From: Arthrobotrys musiformis
Taxonomy: Eukaryota > Ascomycota > Orbiliomycetes > Orbiliales > Orbiliaceae
Direction: 5' to 3'
Length of the DNA stretch: 64,000 bases
NCBI GenBank assembly: GCA_036971715.1
Contig: JAVHJL010000003.1
Coordinates: forward strand, 4,650,001-4,714,000
The notes under the pieces were generated by a model. That model saw nothing but the letters and a program-made list of their open reading frames with translations. It had not been told where the DNA came from and searched no databases. Of this stretch, positions 24,402 to 35,855 are shown piece after piece. Numbering within the stretch: position 1 is the first letter of the stretch; each line of letters opens with the position of its first letter. Position numbers and translations under genes: made by a program.

Positions 24402-25813
24402 TTTTCCCCAGCTGGCTCCACCGGGCTCCTTCGCAGGCTGGTGATGTTTTTCGTCCTTTTGTGTTCCTCGTCGCTGTGGTCAGCGAGATGACCCCTAGCG
24501 CATGCGCATCCAGGTACCGTAAGCTCGAGTTAGAGTCGTAGGCTGCGCGCGCGCAGGGCCGGAGATGTTTCTAGTATCTATTTGAATATATCCAAGAGGG
24601 AAGAGTAAATAGAAAGTCTTGGTAACGCTTAAAGGGTTCTTTTAAATGGTTCATTCGAAGCCCCATTCAGGAGAATTATAATGAATGGTTGGATGTTACC
24701 GAATGCGGCTAGATTTCACGGGCCGGGCTTGATAGCTCAGCCGCAATGGTTTACAAATGGTTTACAAAAGTGCAGTTTTTTCACTCTCCCCTCTTGAATC
24801 CAAATTGGCTTTGGGCAAGAAGTTATTGGATATCGGGGAAGTGATCGTACGACTGCTTTCGAGTGATGAAAGGGCTCGAGTAAAGTGTTTAGGATTTTTA
24901 TTTCATTGCGATTGATAATTTCTTTGGCGTGATGTATCTAGACTATTTCGTATCTATCCGCAACATTTAAAGGAATTCACGGCATTTCATTTACGATATA
25001 AGTCGACGTACCGCTGCCCAATCAATTCGCCATTGCGACAAAAAAGATCATATCCCGACGAAAATATACACTTGCAAGACATTAGCAGCCACGAACATAT
25101 ATTTATCTATTCAAGAATCCAAACTCGACGGCTCACGTTGTAAATTTCATGTTGGTGTATATTTGGCCCAAGATTTGAACAATTATATAATTATAACTAG
25201 TGGTGCATTAATACAGTACCCCTTCGTTTACTCTGTATACATATATATCTCTTCCATGGATCGCATTTTAAATTTTACTAATACAATATAGCGCTTGTGA
25301 AATCTTGTGCTATTGGACCTTTCTTCATAAAGGTAAATTGACCTCGATGCCCTAGCGAAACTAAACATTGTAAATGCATTGAATGGGATCAACTTAATCT
25401 CGAGGATTAACTATGACGTATCAGTTTCTTGACATCATGACATCTAGCAAGATAGAAATGCGAAATATGTTAATATGGGGCTAGCCACCTCGACGAGCTA
25501 TTAGACGGGTATTCATATACGCCGTATCAACTTTATCATGTCATTTGTTACTATGTTGGGTTTGGAAGTTGGGTTATCGAAGCCACCGCACCCTACATAC
25601 ATATATACTTACATGGCATCTCTTGCGTCATGCCTGTGCAGTTGCGGGCCTGTCAACGTTAGCTCATGTTGTGAAACTAGGCGATGGAGTGGCCCATTTA
25701 GGCGATTCCAACATACAACGCGGGCCCGATGGGTTAACGTTTCTGAGGGTGCTTTGCAATGATCCGCGATATAGTCTTAAGACCAGGGCAGTACACATGT
25801 CCTGTGTGTGTTC

Positions 25814-25841
<28 letters not shown>
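25814..25841 (+). repeat. poly-A tract (A28)
   Basis: 28 consecutive A residues, preceded by TGTGTGTTC. No target-site duplication is evident around it. Confidence 0.9.
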
Positions 25842-25844
<3 letters not shown>

Positions 25845-26179
25845 TTCGAAGTTGTTTATCATGAGTGGGTCTCATGGGCGTACCCTAAGGAACCCAATGA
25901 AAGGTGTTGATGCTGACAGGCACAGCATTTTGAAACTACTAAACCATGGTACCACCAACATTGTTATCGAAATCTGATGTTGCCATGTCTACTTGGATTT
26001 GTATGTTGGTGCGAAACCTATGGATTTACACAGGAATTCCGGGGGAACAATTAATTGAAGGCTCGCTGCTTTACTTGTGCCATCACGCTTGATTCCTTCC
26101 GGACTCCAAATTTACTGTTTAAGGAAAATTCGAATCCACCCTCCACTCTAGGAACTAGTACTAGACCACCCCCACTCGA

Positions 26180-26188
26180 TATATATAA
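26180..26188 (+). promoter_or_regulatory. TATA box of the small secreted protein gene
   Basis: TATATATAA about 45 bases before the ATG at 26233, a spacing that allows a very short leader. Confidence 0.5.
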
Positions 26189-26232
26189 TCCAGTCGAGGC
26201 TTCTGGAAAGCACGAACTGATTTAAACGAAAC

Positions 26233-26942
26233 ATGAAGATTCCACCCGTATTATCGCTCGCTATAGCCTCGATAGCCACGACCGCGAGTGCTATTCAACA
26301 TATTTCCAACCCAAACCCCGAGCTCATGCCGCGGGCCAGCGCAAATGGTAATATATATATATTCCTCATATACTCCCTCTCGCTTCTTCCTCCTCTCTTG
26401 CATACCGGTTGACCTGATCTAAAGCTAACCCGGTACTCAATCCTATTCTAGGCAGTACTAGTATCTCTAGATCTAGAGCTTGGAAATGGTCAGACCTAGA
26501 GAACCTCGGCCGACGCCAGCTTTACTGGATCAACAAAACAGTCAACCCAGAATTTAGTCCCGCCGTTGCCCGCGACCTCGCCCAAAATGTTCGTTCTGCG
26601 TCTTCAGATCAGCTATGCAGTACAAAAGAGGATGGAAAATGCATTATTGGTGGGTGCGACGTCGAAACCGGCCTAGGACTTTATTTGTGTAACTACCGTC
26701 CTCAAGGGGTGGATGTTACATGTGAGGTCTTTGGAACTATTGCAGAGGAGATCGTGGACCATTGGGAGGGTAGGCAGAAAGGAGGGAAGAAAGACGGCGA
26801 GGAGATGCTGGTTACGGATTTCACGGATCCATTGGTGCAGGCTTATTCTTACTGGTCGGAGGACGCGAGCTGGGTCGTTATGTATACGATGCCGTGTTTA
26901 CAAACTGTGGATTTTGGTGGTGCAGATGATGATATATACTGA
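26233..26942 (+). CDS. small secreted cysteine-containing protein, unknown function
   Basis: Two exons: 26233-26347 and 26452-26942 (104-nt intron), 201 residues. A clear signal peptide, MKIPPVLSLAIASIATTASA, suggests cleavage after residue 20. The mature part has six cysteines (in LCSTKEDGKCI, GGCD, LYLCNY, VTCEV and MPCLQ), compatible with three disulfides. It also contains several Trp and Tyr residues. No known fold is recognised. The cysteine pattern Cx7-Cx5-C-type in LCSTKEDGKCIIGGC followed by ETGLGLYLCNY resembles that of some small fungal secreted proteins in overall style, but I cannot name a family. The gene is isolated between the CorA-like transporter and a surface-type protein and has its own TATA box. 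Size, secretion and cysteine content make it an effector-like candidate; this is inference only. Confidence 0.8.
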
Positions 26943-27505
26943 GCCAATAACTTAGGGCGAGGTTCCGAACTCGTGGGATGATTTATTTATTTTACTTTCT
27001 TTGTATACATCTTTTGGAACCGTAGCAGTATTTGCGAGATGATTTTTTAGTGTGATTGTGTTAGCATGTTCTATACATTTCTAGCCTACGATCCACAACC
27101 TTCTTCGTCCCTTTCGCGGCTATATATCCCCCTAGTATTTTCATCCATTTAAATTTATGCACTTATGTTGGCAGATACGAGTACGTAATACTTTCTAGAA
27201 TCTGAGCAGGCTCCGAGATATCAGAGCTATAACGTTAACCACGGCGTTTTTGTGATCAATTAGAAATTATCATTATTCCCCCACTAGACTTTGTATCAAG
27301 TAGCGTTTATACGACGCCCTATCTATCTCGAGGCCTCTATTAAGGTCTCACAGGGATTTCTAGTGGCAATAACCAAGGAAATACAGTAAAAGTGATAGCA
27401 TTAAAAAGGAAAACAATGTTGATGAGAAATAGGAAAAGGGAAAACAAAAAAAGAAAACCTCAAGATCAAGTCCTCTGAAAGCGAGTTACCTGATAGCCAT
27501 GGGCT
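26943..27505. other. convergent intergenic region
   Basis: 3' flanks of the two neighbouring small genes. AT-rich; nothing recognised. Confidence 0.6.
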
Positions 27506-28116
27506 TTAGGCGGTGAAACCCCCAACGATAACGGCTGCAATCAAGGCTCCGAACATCAGTCCAAGCTTAACGGCACCAATTTCACGATCTCCAGCTGATG
27601 GCTCGCCGTTGGTGGGTGTTGGGAACCCGGTGGTAGTCTCATTGCTAGGAACCGCCGTAGCATTGGCAGGGACTTGGGTGGAAATTTGAGTAACGAAACC
27701 GGTTGTCTCCGTCAAGATGGTGACAACACTGGTCTCAGCGCCGACGGTATTGATAGTTTCGGCGGTGGTCTCAGTGACAGTAGGAGCGGAAGGGATTTCA
27801 ACCACAGTGACGCTGTTTGAGTACTCTGGCTGAGCGGTTGTGCCGACTGTGGTGCTACCAAGAGCGATGCACGCAGAGATAACGTAGTCAGGAACGGTGG
27901 GCTCCTAGATTGATGATCTATGTTAGCACAGATGTCATGGTGACGATAATCTACTAGGTATATACAATACACAACTGAAGGGAAACTTACTGGAGTAGGA
28001 ACGCCAGGACAGGACGTGAAACAGCCTCCGTAGGTTTGGCCGCAGGAGATGTAGTCGGCACAGACAGGCACACAGCCATCAGTGGTAGCGAGGGTTGGGG
28101 CGTAGGTGAGGGACAT
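27506..28116 (-). CDS. Cys- and Thr-rich surface-type protein with C-terminal hydrophobic segment
   Basis: Two exons: 27991-28116 and 27506-27904 (86-nt intron), 174 residues. The first exon has a tight cysteine cluster, CVPVCADYISCGQTYGGCF plus SCPG, giving spacing C-x3-C-x5-C-x6-C-x3-C. A sixth cysteine lies in ISACIAL. The second exon is a long Thr/Ser/Val-rich stretch (for example TVTETTAETINTVGAETSVV) with one NATAV and one NETTT N-glycosylation-type site. It ends in the hydrophobic VKLGLMFGALIAAVIVGGFT. This looks like a GPI-anchored or tail-anchored wall protein. Oddly, the only ATG in good context (ATCAAAATG) gives no N-terminal signal peptide, so either an upstream exon is missed or secretion is unconventional. 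The sequence upstream of the ATG offers no obvious signal-peptide exon. Confidence 0.7.
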
Positions 28117-28969
28117 TTTGATATCGTTTCGGTATATTAAGTAAAACCTTGAGCGGTACGCCTTCTATATGATAGTAAGGGGAAGGGGGTATAGCGGGTG
28201 GATCGTGGAGTCGATGAGATTGATGAAGTTGATGAAGTGAAGAAGATGAGGTTGGTGAAGATGAGGTTGATGGGGTAGTCAAGAAAGTGCGGCCGAGACA
28301 GACGTCGACGCAAGCAGTCGAAGCTTTGCCCTGTTGTCTGGTGGATTCGTCGGTGTTCTTTGATGAGGGATGCCCAGCACGGCCAGCACTCGGTTGCCCT
28401 GGCTGCCGACATCTTTGGCGATGTCTTGAACTCCAACAGATCGCTGCTCGTTTAGACCCCGTTGCCGTCTACCAACCGGCTGTTTGGGGAAATTTAGATT
28501 GCCCGAAGAGGCAACTCTGAACCTTAAGGTTACACGACATACGTCTACGTGTGAGCCACGCGAATTGATATGCAACTGGATATAATAAACATACGTATAC
28601 TTCGCCTGGCCCAAGTTTAGATTGGACAATATTTTATTTTAAACTGACAATCGGGGTGCTATGCTAATTTGACAACGAGGTGATATTATCTTGATCATGC
28701 ACATCATAAGATCTTAAGATCGGACGGAAAGATGCATGCATGCGTGCTTCTAGATAACGTTAAATTCCAGGGACGGCGACGGCGTCAAGATTAGACCGAT
28801 CTGACTCAATCAGAAGCTAACACAGGAATGTGTTGCGCTGATTAATAGTTACCCGGATCCGCATTCCTCGTGCGACCATTCAACGACATCCACCTTTCGT
28901 CTCCTTTCTTTAAAGTTTTCTCATATCGATCTATCAAATAGTATAATTCATATACTCAATCATACCAAA
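28117..28969. other. divergent promoter region
   Basis: Shared spacer between the Cys/Thr-rich gene and riboflavin kinase. It includes an imperfect GATGA/GAAGTT-type purine repeat at about 28214-28278. Open frames on the minus strand lack domains. Confidence 0.55.
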
Positions 28970-29641
28970 ATGCGAGAAGCTCGACCAGATACTGTTGGCC
29001 CGGACGCCGGTCCCGAATCTCCCTACCCGGTCAGACTCTCCGGCAAAATCATCTCGGGCTTCGGTCGCGGCAGCAAAGAACTCGGCATCCCCACTGCCAA
29101 TATCCCCACCGAGGGGCTACCCGAATTCATTGAGAGCGGCATATATTACGGCTGGGCAGGGCTACAATCGTCTGAATGCGGCTCATCGAGCGACAAGGGC
29201 GATGCTATCTTTCCGATGGTCATGAGCGTCGGGTGGAATCCGTTCTACAAAAACACGGTCCGCAGCGTTGTAAGTCCTCCTTTTCGGCCCGACTCCTTTG
29301 ATTTGTGGGTGTGCATTACGCAAAGGAAAAAAAAAAAAAAAAAAAAAAAAAAAGAGTGCCCACCCTATCAAACTTGCTTCGGAGGGCGCCGATGGCTAAC
29401 GCAGTAATCCGAGATGCAGGAGGTACACATTATTCATAAGTTTCCGCAGGACTTCTACGGCGCGCATTTGAATCTATTGATAATGGGGTATATTCGGCCT
29501 GAGTTCGATTATATCTCAAAAGAGGCGTTGATTGAGGATATCAACAAGGATATCGACATTGCCGTCAAGTCGCTGGAAAGGCCGCCCTATGCCCAGGCGA
29601 GAGAAGAGAGCTGCCTGTCCGCCTTCCCGAACCCAAACTAA
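28970..29641 (+). CDS. FMN1: riboflavin kinase (ATP:riboflavin 5'-phosphotransferase)
   Basis: Two exons: 28970-29269 and 29420-29641 (150-nt intron), 173 residues, close to the usual fungal length. It makes FMN from riboflavin and ATP. The N-terminal half has [20 protein letters not shown] followed by [10 protein letters not shown], where the PTAN motif binds the metal and nucleotide. It continues with GIYYGWAGL and [14 protein letters not shown]. The second exon begins [20 protein letters not shown], with the catalytic Glu-type residue of the family, and ends with [18 protein letters not shown]. The intron is longer than most here because it contains an uninterrupted run of 27 A (29327-29353). 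Read without splicing, the frame ends shortly after that run. ATG context ACCAAAATG is good. Confidence 0.95.
29327..29353 (+). repeat. poly-A tract (A27) inside the riboflavin kinase intron
   Basis: 27 consecutive A residues in the transcribed strand of the only FMN1 intron, about 58 nt after the 5' splice site and 66 nt before the 3' one. Confidence 0.9.
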
Positions 29642-30468
29642 CAGCTCAATGGGTCAATCAATCTTCCGCTCTGTGCGTCTTACTTAAGCGCAACCGTTCA
29701 AGCGTCTCTGTCAAAGTCATAGAATATATAATAGAGAATATACGGCAATAAACATGCGGTATTCCAAAGGTCCAACCTGTCAATTATCGAATTCAGGATT
29801 TCCACCATAGTAAATAGCAAATGGATTTACTCTGAATTAAAGCATCCCCAACAACCTATCAGTAATCAACCAACGCGTGCCTACGTAGGGGTCTCTTGAA
29901 TTGGGGCTTGAGAGCTCCTGGTGTTTAGTCATCGAGCGGACCCTGCCAGAGTTCGAATCCAATCAGAAGCTCTTCCACACCTCAGTCCCTCTAGCCGATG
30001 CTGCCGAAAAATGCAACGTTTGGCACAGAAATAACCTTAACTAGCCAACTGAGACTCCATCCTCTACGTCAGTATGCAGACTACGAACTTCTTTCACCAC
30101 GGCTGCTCTCGTACGAGTGTCTTCAAAAACAACACTATTACAAAGCAATGTTAGTGAATTTCTTCTCACGAAACTCAAGGGATTAGTCACCGGGCAAGCG
30201 GGTCCTTACAGTTCTGATCAACGGCGGCCGGCAAGCCAAGGTTATTTTTTTTTTTTCTTTCCACTTCATGGGAAAGGGCGGAAGCTAAGCTTTCAATATG
30301 CATTGCATTGCATCGTCCCTTGGGTTTCATTCGTAAGCCGATACGGATTCAAGGTTATCGTGTCGTAGGAGTTTGGTAGGGGCGTCGATATAAAGTAGAG
30401 GTAAGTAGTTTATTTGGTTTAGAAAGACTGATTTTTAGGCTTAGAAAGATGTGCGGAAAACTTACAGA
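29642..30468. other. intergenic region
   Basis: 3' flank of riboflavin kinase and leader of the MFS gene, with a T13 run near 30244. A tRNA-like phrase at about 29908-29985 did not fold well enough to call. Confidence 0.55.
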
Positions 30469-32517
30469 ATGGCGACAGATCCTATAGAACGGAATTACTC
30501 TACGGCGACGAGCGAGGTTGCAATTGGGGAGAGTTACCCTCGCGAATCAACGACAATGGGAAGCTCCGCAGAGACTCTAAACGAGAAAAAAGATGGCGAT
30601 ACTATTGCGAACGATCCGGATTTTAAAGCGGTCGAGGAGGGCGACCAGCTGCCGATAGAAAGGTCAAAGGAGCAGGATCAAGGAAATAGACAAGACCCCT
30701 TTCTCGTTCTTTGGGAGGGCCACGGAGATCCAGGGTGTCCAAGAGGGATGAAAAAGAGAACCAAGTGGATTATTACGCTTATTGTGGCGGCAGGCGCGTT
30801 TAATACGTGGGTTTTCTTCTCTGCCGAGACTTGAAGACCAGTTAGGCTGATTTGTCAACTGTAGTACATGTGCAAGCTCGATTTATACCTCCACGTATGG
30901 CCAGATAGAGAAAGAGTTCGGTAGCTCGCACGAACTCGCAATTGCTGGTCTGTCGCTCTTCGTTATGGGGCTTGGTGTAGGGCCAATGTTCCTCGCTCCG
31001 CTTAGCGAGTTCTACGGCCGGCGGCCGATATACATTGTTTCTTTTGCTTGCTACATCTTATTCTTGATCCCTTGCGCGGCGGCGCAGAATATTACTACCC
31101 TGCTTGTTGGCCGTTTCCTTGATGGCGTGGCCGGAAGTGCATTTTTGAGTGTGGCAGGTGGTACTGTTGGCGACATGTTCGAGGGGGGCGACCTAGGCCT
31201 TCCTATGATGGTTTACACCGCCTCGCCTTTCATCGGACCCGAGGTGGGACCGCTGATCGGAGGGTTTATCAACGAAAATACTAACTGGCGCTGGACCTGG
31301 TATGTCATGATTATATGGTCGTTTGTACAGTGGGTCCTATTGTGTTTAATCCCGGAGACCTACAACCCGATTCTGCTGCAGCGCAAGGCAGCCAAAATCC
31401 GCAGGGAAACAGGAGACAACAGGTACTATGCACCGTACGACAAGCGAACAGACGGAATCCTGAAGACTGTGCTCGTCAGCTGTCAGAGGCCGTTTCAGCT
31501 GCTGGTGTTCGAACCCATGGTGTTGGCACTATGCACGTTTACAGCACTACTACTCGGAATATTGTACATGTTTTTCCAGGCTTTCGGATTCATATTCAGA
31601 GGCACATATGGCTTTACGCTGTCGCAGCTAGGGCTGTCGTTCCTGGGTTTGTTCGTTGGAATGTTGATGGGTGTTATGACCGATCCGATTTGGCGACGGA
31701 CATACGCGAAGTTGGTGGCCAAAAGAGGTGAATCGATACCAGAGTTTCGGCTGACGCCAGGAATATTGGGAGGCGTATTGGTACCCATCGGAATGTTTTG
31801 GTTTGGTTGGACGACGTATAAGAGCGTTCATTGGATTGTTCCGATTATCGGAAGTACAGTTTTCGGAATGGGCACGCTGCTGGTATATTCCGCCGTCTTT
31901 GCATTCTTGGTAGACTGTGAGTCCTATTGCCGTCCATCTCTCTCTTTCCCGTCTTTACTTTGTGGCCCTCGAGAATCTTAGGGGGCGATATCTTGTTTTT
32001 CCGAGATATGTCATTAACATTTGCATCATTTAACCCTCTGCAATAGGTTATCCACTTTACGCGGCCAGCGCCATGGCAGCGAATAGCTTCTCCCGCAGCT
32101 GTTTTGCGGCCGGTTTTCCGTTATTTTCGACGCAGAGTACGTATCTTATACATTGCCTTGTTGCATTTTTTGCACGCCCCCTTTACTTATGAGCCCTCCC
32201 CTGCATCCACCTTATCTTGAGGTTTTTCCCGCATGAGCTTTATCGAGAATTTGCCTTAAAGGCGGAGTTAGGAGGTGGAGTGTTTGATCAATTGGACAAA
32301 AGGAACACAGTTAGGCTAACGATTTTGGCTCTTGACGTCTTGTACGACGTCGCTTCTGAGCTTTTCCCTCCTTTGTATAGTGTATCAGACTCTTGGAGCA
32401 CAGTACGCCACATTGATACTGGCGTTATTGACCGTTCTGATGGCGCCCTTCCCGTTTCTTTTCTTCAAGTATGGAGAGAAGTTGAGGAAACATAGCCGAT
32501 ATGCGAGAAGTCCATAG
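30469..32517 (+). CDS. MFS transporter of the DHA1 (drug/polyamine:H+ antiporter) type
   Basis: Four exons: 30469-30806, 30865-31916, 32047-32136 and 32381-32517 (introns 58, 130 and 244 nt), 538 residues. A hydrophilic N-terminus of about 95 residues ends in DPFLVLWEGHGDPGCPRGM, the usual DHA1 lead-in before the first membrane helix. Motif A-like sequence is LAPLSEFYGRRPIY. Further helices include VGRFLDGVAGSAFLSVAGGT and FIGPEVGPLIGGFI. Exon 3 (YPLYAASAMAANSFSRSC) and exon 4 (QTLGAQYATLILALLTVLMA) complete the last helices. The joins T|GT (Cys) and A|TG (Met, in STQMYQTLG) restore the family sequence exactly. The start is ATG 30469; an upstream in-frame GTG is not a plausible start. Plasma-membrane export of toxic compounds or polyamines is the family role; the substrate is unknown. 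No biosynthetic genes adjoin it. Confidence 0.9.
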
Positions 32518-33252
32518 ATCTATCCTTGAATTGGTTAGTGATGTTCGGAGGAAGTTTTGGAATCAATTGCGTTTTGGGAGTTTATTTTTCACCCATTCCC
32601 TTTTTACGATCTTGCCAATTTCAGACGCATCAAAGGGCATGCAGGATGTTTGGACCCTTGTTCGAGTATATTGCATATTTATTATTTATACATGATGGGG
32701 AAACGGGTTTGGGGTTTACTGCTGCAGGGATTGTTCGTCGCCTTTGCAGCTTTCCTTGATACGCATGCATATTATGCGGCGTTACTTTGGTTTACGGATA
32801 GACATATACATACAGACACACATAGATTCAAGCTTAACATTCATGAATTCAGAATACTAATATCTAGATTTGAGGCAAATTTTTTCTAGCGAATGATTTT
32901 ACTGTATTAGAGCTTTCACCGCTTGGACGGCTTATGCTCAACAAAGATCAATTGATCAAAGCAGGAAATAGCCGTACGAGTTCCGGAATTAATAGGAATT
33001 TCATAGATCTAGTTGGATGTCCCTATATAGCTCGGCTATCTATAGACCGTATTCCCGCCGGTATGGCTGTATACCATAGGCTAAATCAAGTCGCGATTGC
33101 CGAAGGCGTTGAACTCGAATTCGGTATCCGGATATTCTGCTCTAATCTTATGGCAGCCTCGTAACCAAACTGTGATTTTGCAGCGAAAATCTGGGCCTGG
33201 ATCTGAAACATATACATACCGACGGCTTAGCTTTCTTTGCCGTTATAGTATT

Positions 33253-33290
33253 GCCTGGTCTCGTACCCAGGCGTCACAAAGGGGGTCTTT
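33253..33290 (+). repeat. TCTCGTACCCAG motif joined to CACAAAGG motif
   Basis: GCCTGGTCTCGTACCCAGGC forms a perfect six-pair hairpin and runs straight into GTCACAAAGGGGG. This is the one place where the two motif families are joined. Confidence 0.5.
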
Positions 33291-33452
33291 GTTTAGGTCT
33301 TGCCCCATTGCTCCCACGGATCTTGACGTCGCTAAGTAGCTATAGACGCACTATTCATGCCGAAAAAAAAAGTGTTCGCAGGAATCAACTTGGCCTGAGA
33401 TACGAGTGCTTGAAGCTTATTAGGCCCAATCTATTGGGAAATATTGACTTGT

Positions 33453-33488
33453 ACTTGTCTCGCACCCAGACCACCAGGGTGGACTTGT
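33453..33488 (+). repeat. TCTCGTACCCAG motif copy
   Basis: CTTGTCTCGCACCCAG then ACCACCAGGGTGGACTTG. One core mismatch; flank matches other copies. Confidence 0.45.
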
Positions 33489-35835
33489 AGTATACTATCT
33501 CCCAGGCTCTTGTCCTGCAGGGAGACGCAATGCAGTTGTACTGGATCCATGGAGGGGCGGCTTTTTACAGACAGTAGACCTCATGCACCCAAATCATTGC
33601 GTTTGCAACTGAGGAGCTCTTGAAATCTCGATCGGTTTTCTTGATGACTGGAGCTCAAGAGTGCCTGCTTGGTGTTTACCATCCTATTCCATCATTGATC
33701 TCACCAATTACAACAAAATTTCCCAAATCTATCGTTGAAATTGCTTTAAAAGCTAGTCGAGGCTACGCGAGGATCTCCGATCGAGTTGAGAATAAGTAGT
33801 CGATACCTAAATAACCTGCGGGCGATGTATGCGTTGGCCGCTGAAATCGAACACAGCGCAGTGCTGTTGCTACTGCTCATGGGTAGCCCGCCCGCGCCCG
33901 CATACGCCGATGCATCATGCATCATGTGGGTTACACGAGAAGGGTTATTAGGCAAGAAAGTGGAGTACAGACCGAATCGAAATCTAGGGCCGTGCTTCGA
34001 GGCAAGGGGGTATGCGGGGGCTTATTGGTCCGGAGGTGTAGACGTACATATGATACAACATAGCCATAGCATGCAGAGCTAGAGGCGTCCCAGCGGGTGT
34101 ACGTGTAGAGAACTCGAGACCAACGTTTCGTTTCCCGGATAACTTCTTTATCATTATTTTTTTTACGGGCTAGCTTCTTACAATGCGTATTACTTGTGTA
34201 CTATTCTTTATTCTTCCTCCGCGATCGAGGGTAAATCAACATCGGTTCAATATTGAGTGAAATATATGCAAATACGGTTGGCTAAGGCCGGGGTTAAGTT
34301 AATTTTGGGGCTCGACGAGTGGTGCATAGTCAGTACAGTGCAGACTATTTTGTGCAACATAGCTAGAGGCCAACTTTTTGAGAAACGAACTTGCGATCGT
34401 GCATGGGGAGCGATCCTGCAACAACTGGAGGTACCATTTATCTCCAGATACTGAGGTAATTATCGCCGGCCCTATGACGAGCGTCGAGACTGGTTCGATG
34501 GGCGGGTTCTGTGATATATCGATAGTTCAATATTGCGCGCACTATATCAGCGCTCCAGCTCGTGGGGTACTTCGATTCAATATAAATATATCTGGATTGT
34601 TTCAGGAATGAGAAGTTTGCACACAGATGCCAAAATATGGTAGCACTACCTGAAGTACACGTGGTGGGGTAAATTTGAGCTCATGTCCATATTACGGGTA
34701 TCTGAGCTCACGAGGAGCTCGCCATTTGGCATCTGCTTCTCGGATGGCTTGCTCAAACCGTCAATACTTGGAACCCATGGGTTTGGTAAGGAGCTTGGGG
34801 TGAACGGGATGGCCTAGTTTATAAATTTACTGGCTCCAAGAAACCACCGAAGTAGCCCAGCTAGTTTGATTAGTGAGGCCGTATTGTCGCCGGAATTGGA
34901 CCTAGAGTGTGACAACAACCCGACTGGGGAGAGCATGCCCGTTCAAGAGACCAAAGAAAAGGTGGACTAAGGGAAAAAAGAGGGCTTGGAAAATTTACCG
35001 AGCTACTAGTAGGAAGACAAAACGGTGAAGAGAAGAACAGCACATGGAAGTTCAATCATATTGCATTCGGAGTGATTGACTATGGTACTAGTATTTACGA
35101 AGTTGATATTGGCCTAAGATAGACTGTAGGGTGACCTCCAGACTAGACTGTAGGTATATACCTGGGTACTTACCTCCTTGGATATTATTATATAGTGGTC
35201 CTAGTCCCCCCACCTCTTCAATCCGGATCCCTCTATAAAAAGAAGGTTGAACTAATTCACAACATACTATCCATCGTGCATTTTAGATAAACCTGGTAGC
35301 AAACTTTGCAAGTTCATCAAGGGAGGCCATGGTAGTTCATAAGGTTCAGATCTAAGATCTCGTCGTCTTGTAAGAAAGGAGCATATTGCGGGGCTGGACT
35401 TGGAAATAGCCCCACGTCCACCTAGTCCTTCGACTTTCGATGACGACAATACTTTTTGAGGGATGTTCTAGATCCTTCTTTCGGATATTCCGTGATATTA
35501 AAGGACAAGGGGCGGAGGGGATCGAGATTGGGGAATGGGCTTGAAGAATACCTGTGCTCGCAGTACTTGGAAGGAGAGACAGTAAAGGGAATCAATGCTA
35601 CTGTAAGATAATATATTTAGATCTATAGAGGGCCATGGGCCGAACGGAGGGTTGCAAATGCATTCATGTTGGAATAGTACAACGCCATGGACTGAGCTAG
35701 AACAAGATGCAGTAGATGCAAATTGGCGAACCAAGACACTTCTAAGGTTTCATCCTGTGGACTTACTTGGATATGTGATGCTCGGCTGGGTATGATGGAA
35801 GTAGCTTTGGGGGGGCGCTGATTGAAGGATCAATG

Positions 35836-35855
35836 TGGTCTCGTGCCCGGACTGG
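35836..35855 (+). repeat. TCTCGTACCCAG motif copy (degenerate)
   Basis: GTGGTCTCGTGCCCGG: two core mismatches, no clear flank similarity. Confidence 0.3.

Larger units (their letters stand above)
24402..26232. other. intergenic region with a 28-nt A tract
   Basis: Divergent spacer between the CorA-like gene and the secreted-protein gene. It contains a duplicated ATGGTTTACAA (24747-24769) and an uninterrupted A28 at 25814-25841. No supported gene. Confidence 0.55.

Noticed and set aside
29908..29985. tRNA-like sequence with a GTTCGAATCC phrase and pairable ends
   Set aside because: The T stem does not pair and no D or anticodon arm is convincing; at best a decayed tRNA.
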